Shown here piece after piece: positions 7,176-12,763 of a stretch of 14,612 nucleotides of DNA. Made by a program: the position numbers and the translations under genes. The stretch's first letter is position 1. Every line of letters starts with the position of its first letter. Below the pieces are notes generated by a model, which saw nothing but the letters and a program-made list of their open reading frames with translations, searched no databases and was not told the origin of the DNA. Source of the stretch: UBA4421 sp028228615 (lineage in GTDB: Bacteria > Pseudomonadota > Gammaproteobacteria > Pseudomonadales > Azotimanducaceae). The stretch covers positions 1 through 14,612 of the forward strand of contig JAOJBS010000034.1 in assembly GCA_028228615.1 (NCBI GenBank). Reading direction: 5' to 3'.

Positions 7176-7493
7176 ATGAGCACCGAATCAGCAGACAAAA
7201 AAGCGCGCGCGGTGAGAGCGCGAAGAGAGCGCACCCACGCCAGTGAGCGCACATCTGGACAAAAAGGTTCCGCAGCCCGGCTAGCCAGGACAATTGTTCT
7301 TGGCACAATGGCCGTATCAGGTGCCATTGTTTGGATAGGCGACCAATATGGTATCGAGCCAGAAGAAACCCTACAGTTCTTGGCGTACAGTGCCATTTTT
7401 GTTGTGGGGCTGGTGTTTGCGGGTTTGTTTGGTGCTTTGATGTTGTCGTTGCTCAAACTACTGATTAAGCGGTTACGCGGCGGGTCTGACTAG
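7176..7493 (+). CDS. Unknown small membrane protein with basic N-terminus and two helices
   Basis: I do not recognise this protein. From ATG 7176 it has 105 residues. The first 37 are polar and rich in Arg, Lys and Glu (KKARAVRARRERTH). Hydrophobic helices follow at about 38-54 (TIVLGTMAVSGAIVWIG) and 68-95 (FLAYSAIFVVGLVFAGLFG onward), joined by an acidic turn (DQYGIEPEET). The tail LIKRLRGGSD is basic. By positive charges both ends should be cytoplasmic. A GTG at 7140 would add 12 residues, but the ATG follows a weak AGAG site and gives the more usual beginning (MSTESADKK). Codon use and length suggest a real gene. It stands alone, divergent from the MFS gene and convergent with the signal peptidase gene. 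Confidence 0.65.
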   Translation: MSTESADKKARAVRARRERTHASERTSGQKGSAARLARTIVLGTMAVSGAIVWIGDQYGIEPEETLQFLAYSAIFVVGLVFAGLFGALMLSLLKLLIKRLRGGSD

Positions 7494-7581
7494 GCTGGCT
7501 TGGTTCTCTTTGGCAGGGCGCAGCTACTAGGGGGGGTTCTATAATTAAGGAGGCTTCTAGAGGGTTGTTTCTGAGATGCTC

Positions 7582-7609
7582 TTTTTAAGGTGTTCTTTTG
7601 AAGGTGTTG
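7582..7609. repeat. 14-bp tandem duplication
   Basis: Two adjacent 14-bp copies share 12 bases, including AAGGTGTT. The block lies in the 198-base spacer between the small membrane protein gene and the signal peptidase gene. Just after it CTATAA (7611-7616) and TTATAG (7627-7632) form a weak inverted repeat. Confidence 0.6.
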
Positions 7610-7653
7610 GCTATAAGGCGTCAGTGTTATAGCGCATCTCGCTGTAGGCGCGA

Positions 7654-7685
7654 AATCTTATCCGGCAATCTTATCCGCTAATCTT
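7654..7685. repeat. 13-bp tandem repeat near the 3' end of the signal peptidase gene
   Basis: AATCTTATCCG occurs at 7654-7664 and 7667-7677, and AATCTT again at 7680-7685, giving a period of 13 bp. It ends seven bases short of the stop codon of the convergent gene. I see no terminator hairpin in this spacer for either gene. Confidence 0.65.
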
Positions 7686-7691
7686 TGCTGA

Positions 7692-8411
7692 TTACTTTAT
7701 ATCCACTAAGAACCTATCCCCTCTGGGCAGGTAGTAGTCCTCATAGTTCAGTGAAAATGCCACTGTCTCTGCGCGGCCGATGATGGCTGACCTTGGCACT
7801 AGTCCGATGGCTCGGTAGTCGCCGCTGTTGTCTCTATTATCCCCCAACATTAAGTAATGGCCTTGTGGCACCGTGATGGGTTGAAAGGACGACTTTGTAG
7901 ATTTTGCTGGTTTGCGGAACAACATGATTCTGCGTTCTTGACCGAGTATTTTTTCTAAAAATATATCGGTATGGCTAAACGGCATTTGTAAATCTGTGTG
8001 CATAGACTGGCTAGGCAGTTTTTTGTATTCCCCAGCAACGCCGTTAATGCTCAGCCGATTATCTTCAAGGCCGACAATGTCGCCCGGAATACCAATAACT
8101 CGTTTGATCAACAGTAGGCCGTCTTTGGGTGACTCAAAGGTGACGATGTCTGACCGTTGTGGATTCTCCCAATGGGCAATACGTGTCAACGTCAGTGGCA
8201 CCCTTAAGTCGTAGGCGAGTTTGTTGACAATAACCCGGTCGCCGATAAGGATCGACGGCAGCATCGACCCGGAAGGGACTTGGTTCCAATCAGCCCCAGC
8301 AGAGCGAAACATCACCATAACGAATATGAATACAATGACGCCTTGCCAGTCGCGCCAAATGCTCTGTGACAGCGAGGTATTGGGTTGCAGGTGGCGGTCA
8401 CCGGTTTGCAT
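7692..8411 (-). CDS. lepB: Signal peptidase I family protein
   Basis: A membrane serine protease that removes signal peptides from exported proteins (SPase I, Ser/Lys dyad). From ATG 8411 it has 239 residues. One hydrophobic segment (about 23-36, GVIVFIFVMVMF) anchors it, with the rest in the periplasm. Box B PSGSMLPS holds the catalytic Ser49, box D LLIKRVIGIPGD the general base Lys103, and box E reads GDNRDNSGDYR, with Tyr where Ser is usual. It is shorter than E. coli LepB (324 residues) and has one helix, not two. It is also not beside lepA or rnc, so it may be a second, specialised SPase. A TTG directly before the ATG is in frame. It is the last gene of a probable operon, 34 bases after the DUF1244 gene. 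Confidence 0.9.
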   Translation of the reverse strand: MQTGDRHLQPNTSLSQSIWRDWQGVIVFIFVMVMFRSAGADWNQVPSGSMLPSILIGDRVIVNKLAYDLRVPLTLTRIAHWENPQRSDIVTFESPKDGLLLIKRVIGIPGDIVGLEDNRLSINGVAGEYKKLPSQSMHTDLQMPFSHTDIFLEKILGQERRIMLFRKPAKSTKSSFQPITVPQGHYLMLGDNRDNSGDYRAIGLVPRSAIIGRAETVAFSLNYEDYYLPRGDRFLVDIK

Positions 8412-8445
8412 CAAGGGTTATCCCATGGGTTGTTGGCAGCGAGCG

Positions 8446-8745
8446 CTAGTTGGCCTGCGCCTTCATGGCAGCGAGCTGCTCGGCGGTGGCTTCCAGTTGA
8501 TGGTTGTCTTTCCATTCCTCGTAAGTCATACCATAAACGCGCTCTCTGGCTGCGTCGTAGTCAATGTCCTGGCCTTGCTCGTCCGCTGCTGCTTTGTACC
8601 ACTTGGACAAACAGTTGCGACAAAATCCCGCTAGAATCATAAGGTCAATGTTTTGCACGTCCTTGCGTTCATCTAAGTGAGCCAGCAAGCGCCGAAACGT
8701 TGCGGCCTCTAATTCTATTTGAGCCTGTTGTTGTGGGTCGTTCAT
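8446..8745 (-). CDS. DUF1244 family protein
   Basis: A 99-residue soluble protein matching the small conserved DUF1244 family, whose function is unknown to me. The recognised core runs from about residue 17 to 82, with FRRLLAHLDER, NIDLMILAGFCRNCLSKWY and YGMTYEEWKDNH. Cys42 and Cys45 in FCRNC form a CxxC-like pair that could bind metal or undergo redox change. The start is ATG 8745, with AAGAG about 9 bases upstream; an upstream in-frame start would overlap yaaA and adds an unlikely His/Pro-rich piece. Only 11 bases separate it from the yaaA stop codon, so it is almost certainly co-transcribed with yaaA. Confidence 0.88.
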   Translation of the reverse strand: MNDPQQQAQIELEAATFRRLLAHLDERKDVQNIDLMILAGFCRNCLSKWYKAAADEQGQDIDYDAARERVYGMTYEEWKDNHQLEATAEQLAAMKAQAN

Positions 8746-8756
8746 GTTTTGCGCTC

Positions 8757-9530
8757 TTAGGTGAGGTTGCGGGTGAAAATCCATTCGTCATCGCTGGAGA
8801 GTTCTTGGTTAAAGCCATAACCCTCCCAGTCAAAATCCTTCAGCTTATTCGGCGCAGTTATGCGCTGGTCGATCATGTATCGAGACATTAGGCCTCGTGC
8901 TTTTTTCGCGGAAAATGAAACAAACCGGTAAGCCTCTCGGCGCCATTCCTTAAAGTTAATGGTAACGATACGGCCATCAATTTTGTCGGGATTTATGGAC
9001 TTGTAGTATTCGTTAGATGCCAAGTTGATAAGCACTTTATGCTGCTGCTCGGCTAAGCCTTGATTTACCGCATCAGTGACTTTGTTGTCCCAAAATTCAT
9101 AAAGGTTTGCGCCTTTGGCCGTAGGCAGGCGAGTACCCATTTCAAGGCGGTAGGGTTGAATACGATCCAGCGGTCTGAGTAACCCGTGTAGGCCAGACAG
9201 CACGCGTAGGTGCTTCTGCGCCCATGTGAAGTCTCGGGCCTGCAGGGTTTGTGCATCTAAACCCATATAAACATCGCCCTTAAAGGCCAAAATTGCGGGT
9301 CGGGCTTTATCTGCATCGGCGTCAATATGCCATTGGCGATAGCGTTCGTGGTTGAGTGCTGCCAATTTATCGCTGATGCCCATAAGGTTTGAAATAGCGG
9401 CAGGATCATATTTACGTAACGTCTTTATGAGTTCCTGAGATTCTTGTGCAAAATCAGGTAAGGTAAATTTATCCGTCGCTAGAGGAGACACGAAATCTAG
9501 AGTTTTAGCGGGAGAAATGATGGCCAGCAT
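8757..9530 (-). CDS. yaaA: YaaA, peroxide stress / intracellular iron-limiting protein
   Basis: A 257-residue cytoplasmic protein of the YaaA (DUF328) family, almost the same length as E. coli YaaA (258). Family landmarks are ISPAKTLDF at the N-terminus, KGDVYMGLDA, SGLHGLLRPLD with PYRLEMG, NLASNEYYK, and FVSFSAKKARGLMSRYMI near the C-terminus. In E. coli YaaA is induced by OxyR and lowers free iron during hydrogen peroxide stress; the family fold has been linked to DNA binding. ATG 9530 follows AAGGA at 6 bases. It is the first gene of the run yaaA - DUF1244 - signal peptidase. I see no clear OxyR site in the 325-base divergent spacer upstream. Confidence 0.95.
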   Translation of the reverse strand: MLAIISPAKTLDFVSPLATDKFTLPDFAQESQELIKTLRKYDPAAISNLMGISDKLAALNHERYRQWHIDADADKARPAILAFKGDVYMGLDAQTLQARDFTWAQKHLRVLSGLHGLLRPLDRIQPYRLEMGTRLPTAKGANLYEFWDNKVTDAVNQGLAEQQHKVLINLASNEYYKSINPDKIDGRIVTINFKEWRREAYRFVSFSAKKARGLMSRYMIDQRITAPNKLKDFDWEGYGFNQELSSDDEWIFTRNLT

Positions 9531-9855
9531 TTTTGTCCTTTATCGCAAGTTGTAGGGCGAGGGCTAAGTTTAGCGGAGAGCAAGAGCCTAACCCATCCTT
9601 TTTTTTGCTCAAAGCAGGGTGCACAGAATGTTAAAGATAAGGTTAAAAAGAAGGTCAAAACAAATTTCAAAACGAAGTTCAAAACAAAGGTAACCAGACC
9701 TTGCGTACCAAAACCCGATTGCGCCTGAGGCGATTTGCAAACTAGTCGAGGTTATTGCGTGGTTGCGGCGAAGTTGGCACATGGAGGCCAAATGACTGTA
9801 ATATCAAACGATAGCCATCTGTTAAAATAGGTTGGCAACACTTGAGAGCAAATTG
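9531..9855. other. Divergent spacer of 325 bases between yaaA and the PP2C gene
   Basis: This stretch holds the yaaA ribosome site, a T8 run (9599-9606), the 12-bp repeat array (9629-9688), and before the PP2C gene a possible -10 TAAAAT (9823-9828) without a good -35. A 12-codon frame (9792-9830) with GGAGG four bases before its ATG might be a leader peptide. No conserved protein gene or RNA gene is seen. Confidence 0.6.
9629..9688. repeat. Array of five 12-bp degenerate tandem repeats
   Basis: Five units follow without gaps: TGTTAAAGATAA, GGTTAAAAAGAA, GGTCAAAACAAA, TTTCAAAACGAA and GTTCAAAACAAA, then GGT of a sixth. The unit is a multiple of three and one plus-strand frame reads [V/F]-K-x-[K/N] in every unit, open from 9600 to about 9731, but it has no ATG or GTG start. 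The opposite strand reads as hydrophobic residues. The differences between units suggest an old array. Confidence 0.8.
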
Positions 9856-10554
9856 ATGAAAATGACCTCCCGTAGCCATCGAGGACTAGTGCGCATTCGC
9901 AACGAAGACGCAGTTTGGTTCGATAGTGATCTTGGTGTGGCAGTTTTGGCGGATGGTATGGGTGGCCTCATGGGTGGGCAAATGGCCAGCAACGTTGCCA
10001 TAGACAGTTTCAAGGCACATTTTACGAGCACGTCTTTATGGTCTGAAGACTCAATTACTACAGCTATTGAAAACGCTGATGAAGCCGTGCGTAGGCAGTC
10101 TGAGTTAATGGAGATGAATGCGCAGATGGGCACCACAGTGGTGCTTTGGTGCTTAGTGAACAACAGTTGGCTGGTGGCACATGTAGGCGACTCACGGCTG
10201 TACCATTTCAATAACAATGCGTTAACGCAAATTACCCAAGACCATAGTTTGGCCCGACGCATGTTGGATTCTGGTGAGGTGGAAGAGGGCGTAGATGTGC
10301 ACAAGCACTACGGCCATGTGCTGACTCAGGGCTTAGGCCTGCGCACGCCACTGGCGCCGAGTGTTCATGAAAGCGGTGCGCTTTGCGGTCGTTATCTTCT
10401 GTGTAGCGACGGTTTGTCTGATCAGTTGGCGCATGAGCACATGCAGCGGCTGATGGCAGAAGCCGACTTGGAGACTTGTGCCGACGAACTGTTGCAGTGC
10501 TCGCTAGAGGCCGGCGGCAAGGATAATGTCAGTTTGATTTTGATCGAAGTATAA
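9856..10554 (+). CDS. PP2C-family serine/threonine protein phosphatase
   Basis: A 232-residue cytoplasmic PPM/PP2C phosphatase that removes phosphate from Ser/Thr using two metal ions. All core motifs are present: RNEDA (Asp18), ADGMGG (Asp33, Gly34), GTTVV (92-96), VGDSRLY (Asp112), DHSL (129-132), CSDGLSD (Asp185) and KDNVS (Asp223). It has no transmembrane or regulatory domain, as in the bacterial Stp/PppA type. ATG 9856 is chosen because GAGAG (9844-9848) lies 7 bases upstream; a TTG at 9832 would add eight residues. No Ser/Thr kinase or type VI secretion gene is in the window, so its substrate is unknown. bolA follows on the same strand after 47 bases, but has its own likely promoter. 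Confidence 0.93.
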   Translation: MKMTSRSHRGLVRIRNEDAVWFDSDLGVAVLADGMGGLMGGQMASNVAIDSFKAHFTSTSLWSEDSITTAIENADEAVRRQSELMEMNAQMGTTVVLWCLVNNSWLVAHVGDSRLYHFNNNALTQITQDHSLARRMLDSGEVEEGVDVHKHYGHVLTQGLGLRTPLAPSVHESGALCGRYLLCSDGLSDQLAHEHMQRLMAEADLETCADELLQCSLEAGGKDNVSLILIEV

Positions 10555-10568
10555 GGGACCCCTATACT
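10540..10568 (+). promoter_or_regulatory. Predicted bolA promoter overlaid by a palindrome
   Basis: TTGATC (10540-10545), a 17-base spacer and TATACT (10563-10568) form a good sigma-70-type promoter, with the start of transcription expected near 10575, about 27 bases before bolA. A 21-bp near-perfect palindrome, 10548-10568, covers the spacer and the whole -10: arms AGTATA-a-GGG and CCC-c-TATACT around a central A, with one mismatched pair. It also covers the PP2C stop codon. Its place suits a repressor site. Confidence 0.55.
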
Positions 10569-10601
10569 CCACGGCTTTGAGATACAGGCGAAGGCTTTAT
10601 G

Positions 10602-10910
10602 ATGAAGCGAGTTGAACGTATTGAAGTAGCGTTAAGTGAGGCATTAGCGCTGACACACTTGGAAGTGTTGGACGAAAGCAGCGGTCACAACGTGCCAGAA
10701 GGCGCGGAGAGTCATTTTAAGGTAGTTGCTGTGAGTGAGTCTTTTGTCGGTCAGTCGCGGATTAATCGACACCGATTGCTGAATGAGATTTTACAGACCG
10801 AGTTCGATGGCGGCATGCATGCTCTGGCTTTGCACATTTATGACCCACAGCAATGGCTAGACAAATTTGGCCAAGCCCCCATGTCGCCACCCTGCGCTGG
10901 AGGGGAATAA
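10602..10910 (+). CDS. bolA: BolA family transcriptional/iron-sulfur related regulator
   Basis: A 102-residue BolA protein. Compared with E. coli BolA from memory it shares DES-x2-HNVP, ESHFKVV, NRHR, HALALH and the SPPC tail, so it is BolA proper and not IbaG/YrbA. BolA proteins bind [2Fe-2S] clusters together with monothiol glutaredoxins; His73 in HALAL is the conserved ligand. In E. coli BolA also acts as a stress-induced transcription factor shaping cell form and biofilm. Two ATG codons stand in tandem (10599, 10602); GAAGG (10590-10594) is 4 and 7 bases away, favouring the second. trhO follows after 82 bases. Confidence 0.95.
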   Translation: MKRVERIEVALSEALALTHLEVLDESSGHNVPEGAESHFKVVAVSESFVGQSRINRHRLLNEILQTEFDGGMHALALHIYDPQQWLDKFGQAPMSPPCAGGE

Positions 10911-10911
10911 G

Positions 10912-10974
10912 GTGCTGGAGGAGAAAACTGCAGCGAAAAACCGCAATTACCAGCAGCGCTTCAATAACACGTAA
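10912..10974 (+). CDS. 20-codon ORF with a strong ribosome site, doubtful
   Basis: GTG 10912 begins one base after the bolA stop and opens 20 codons ending at TAA 10974. The perfect-looking site GGAGGGG (10899-10905) lies 6 bases upstream, inside the last bolA codons. The predicted peptide is polar (VLEEKTAAKNRNYQQ and five more). I recognise no family. It may be a coupled micropeptide, or the purine-rich site may come from the bolA tail by chance. Confidence 0.25.
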   Translation: MLEEKTAAKNRNYQQRFNNT

Positions 10975-10992
10975 TTAGGATAGGAGAACTCG

Positions 10993-11922
10993 ATGCACCC
11001 TAGTGCTCGTCGTGTGCTGACATTTTACAAATTCATACAATTGCCCTTACCGGATCAAGACCGCGATGAGATCGAAGCTTTTGGTGAGACGATTGCGCTC
11101 AAAGGCACTATTTTGCTGGCCCTGGAAGGCATCAACGGCACGGTCATAGCCACTCAAGAGGGCCTCGAAAAACTCGTCACATTTTTGCAGCAACGCTACG
11201 GTGAAATGACCTTTAAGTGGTCTGCGGTGAACGAAGAGAATCGTGGGTTCTTGCGTTATAAAGTTAAAGTTAAGCCCGAGATTGTCAGTTTTGGTGTCAG
11301 CGATTTAGATATGTCTCTCACCGGCGAGCATGTGAATGCCCAGCGCTGGAACGAATTGGTAGATGATCCTGACGTGCTGGTTATTGATACACGCAACCAC
11401 TACGAAATTGATATTGGTACCTTTGACCAAGCCGTTTCGCCAGAAACCGAGAGTTTTAGAGAGTTTCCAAAATGGGTTGAAGAGAACCTGGACCCAAGCA
11501 AACACCAAAAAGTAGCGATGTTCTGCACCGGCGGCATTCGTTGTGAAAAAGCGTCAGCCTATGTGCGCGCACAGGGCATCGATGAGGTTTTTCAGTTAGA
11601 CGGTGGCATATTGCAGTACTTAGAGGACACCGAAAACGCAGATTCGCGTTGGCAGGGTGAATGCTTTGTTTTTGATCAGCGGGTTTCTGTAGATGAAAAC
11701 TTGGTTCAAGGCCAATACCAGCAATGTTACGCCTGCCGCCATCCGCTTACCGAGCAAGAGCTGGCGAGTCCTGAATTTGAGCGCGGTGTGAGCTGTGTTT
11801 ATTGTCTAGATTTAACCAGTGAAGATCGCCGGGTGCAGTTTAGAGAGCGTCAGCGACAGGTGCATCTTGCCGCCGAGCAAGGCCGTGACCACATTGGCTA
11901 TAATCCTAAGAAGAAGGCCTAA
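10993..11922 (+). CDS. trhO: TrhO (YceA), oxygen-dependent tRNA uridine-34 hydroxylase
   Basis: A 309-residue rhodanese-related protein that hydroxylates wobble uridine 34 in tRNA to 5-hydroxyuridine using oxygen, a step towards cmo5U/mcmo5U. The N-terminal domain (about 8-100) has KGTILLALEGINGT, typical for YceA. The rhodanese domain (about 120-215) begins with VLVIDTRNHYE, carries the active loop FCTGGIRCEKA with Cys178 and Cys184, and ends at VFQLDGGILQY. The C-terminal part has CYAC (245-248) and CVYC (268-271), a likely zinc site. ATG 10993 is preceded by GGAG at 6 bases. The stop is followed by an 11-bp tandem repeat. It may be read with bolA. Confidence 0.95.
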   Translation: MHPSARRVLTFYKFIQLPLPDQDRDEIEAFGETIALKGTILLALEGINGTVIATQEGLEKLVTFLQQRYGEMTFKWSAVNEENRGFLRYKVKVKPEIVSFGVSDLDMSLTGEHVNAQRWNELVDDPDVLVIDTRNHYEIDIGTFDQAVSPETESFREFPKWVEENLDPSKHQKVAMFCTGGIRCEKASAYVRAQGIDEVFQLDGGILQYLEDTENADSRWQGECFVFDQRVSVDENLVQGQYQQCYACRHPLTEQELASPEFERGVSCVYCLDLTSEDRRVQFRERQRQVHLAAEQGRDHIGYNPKKKA

Positions 11923-11936
11923 GACGAAAGCCTAAA

Positions 11937-11978
11937 GCCAAACAAAAGCCAAACAAAAGCCAAACAAAAGCCAAACAA
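11937..11978. repeat. 11-bp tandem repeat, GCCAAACAAAA x 3.8
   Basis: Perfect units start at 11937, 11948 and 11959, with a partial unit at 11970. It fills most of the 84-base spacer between the convergent trhO and tesA genes. The 11-bp period is not a multiple of three, so it is not coding, and it is close to one DNA turn, putting A tracts in phase. Confidence 0.9.
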
Positions 11979-11988
11979 GCAGTGGCTT
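11944..11988 (-). terminator. Weak terminator-like hairpin after tesA
   Basis: Reading towards lower coordinates from tesA, CAAGC-cact-GCTTG (11988-11975) forms a 5-bp stem with a 4-base loop, 18 bases after the stop. The repeat array then supplies TTTGGCTTTTG runs. The stem is short and the T tract is interrupted. Confidence 0.35.
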
Positions 11989-12006
11989 GACTACTTAATA
12001 GAGCGC

Positions 12007-12714
12007 TTAAAGCAAAGGCTCAATATAGGGAAGAAACGTCTCTACCAACAGCGGTTGCGCCTTAGCTGTGGGATGTATGCCATCTTTTTGTATCAACTCT
12101 GGTGTCACTGCAACTTCGTCTAAAGAGAAGGGCACCAAAATTGCGCCCTTCTCAGCGCTCACCTCTGTAAAAGCTTTTTCAAACGCGTTTCTATACCTGG
12201 GCCCATAGTTGGGCGGAATGCGCATGGCGACCACGATAGGTTGAGCGTTGGCTGCAATCACAAGGTCGATCATTTGGCTCAAATTGGCCCTCATTTTATT
12301 GATCGGATAACCACGCAAACCATCGTTGCCACCCAACTCAATGACCACTATCTGCGGCGATGTGGCCGCTAAAACACCGGGTAGCCGCGCCAACCCGCCT
12401 CCTGTCGTTTCCCCTGAAACGCTGGCGTTGATCACCTGCCAATCTTTTTCCTGTTGGGTTAGAGTGATGGCCATTAAGTTGACCCAGCCTTCTTCTATTT
12501 GCATTCCATAGCCAGCGCTGATGCTGTCGCCTAAGACAACGAGTGTCTTTGCAGGTGTTTGTGCGGAAGCCGTCGCTTTGGAGACTGTATTTGCTGCCTG
12601 AGCCGTATGAGTTAAACCGACCAGAAATAGGCAGGCAAAGCACACTATAAAGCACAATATTTTGACATTCAGTGATATAGGTTGTGCGCTGGTTGAAGAC
12701 TCATGGTTGAGCAT
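12007..12714 (-). CDS. tesA: TesA-like SGNH esterase/lysophospholipase (arylesterase), exported
   Basis: A periplasmic SGNH/GDSL hydrolase acting on thioesters, aryl esters or lysophospholipids. From ATG 12714 it has 235 residues: signal peptide with hydrophobic core about 19-35 (ILCFIVCFACLFLVGL) and probable cleavage after AQA (residue 40). Block I is VLGDSISAGYG (Ser64), block II SGETTGGG, block III GGNDGLRG, and block V DGIHP with Asp211 and His214; these make the catalytic triad and oxyanion hole. The frame stays open for 83 codons upstream across ybbA, but that piece is antisense to ybbA and not credible. An ATG at 12750 would lengthen the N-terminus by 12 residues; neither ATG has a good ribosome site. 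Divergence from ybbA is the arrangement in E. coli. Confidence 0.92.
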   Translation of the reverse strand: MLNHESSTSAQPISLNVKILCFIVCFACLFLVGLTHTAQAANTVSKATASAQTPAKTLVVLGDSISAGYGMQIEEGWVNLMAITLTQQEKDWQVINASVSGETTGGGLARLPGVLAATSPQIVVIELGGNDGLRGYPINKMRANLSQMIDLVIAANAQPIVVAMRIPPNYGPRYRNAFEKAFTEVSAEKGAILVPFSLDEVAVTPELIQKDGIHPTAKAQPLLVETFLPYIEPLL

Positions 12715-12721
12715 GGAATTC

Positions 12722-12735
12722 AGCAAATTTTTGCT
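12722..12735. promoter_or_regulatory. Dyad between tesA and ybbA
   Basis: AGCAAA and TTTGCT flank a central TT, giving a 14-bp dyad in the 49-base spacer between the two divergent starts. TATAGA follows at 12736-12741 and could be a -10 for ybbA, but no matching -35 is seen. Confidence 0.35.
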
Positions 12736-12763
12736 TATAGATTGAAACATAGAGAAAAACCGT

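Noticed and set aside
7654..7677. Two TTATCC words 13 bp apart, resembling DnaA boxes.
   Set aside because: The last three bases of the box (ACA) do not match in either copy, and no other origin features are present; a plain tandem duplication explains them.
9629..9688. CRISPR array.
   Set aside because: Units of 12 bp are contiguous with no spacers, and no cas gene is present.
9497..9791. Minus-strand frames with hydrophobic Leu/Phe-rich stretches that look like membrane segments.
   Set aside because: The hydrophobicity is the mirror of the A-rich 12-bp repeat. One of the frames also overlaps the start of yaaA, and neither has a ribosome site.
9792..9830. A 12-codon leader frame with GGAGG before the PP2C gene.
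   Set aside because: The spacing to the ATG is only four bases, the peptide has no run of one amino acid and no attenuator hairpin follows; mentioned only as a possibility in the spacer.
9856..10554. PppA phosphatase of a type VI secretion system.
   Set aside because: No type VI secretion gene or PpkA-like kinase lies anywhere in the window.
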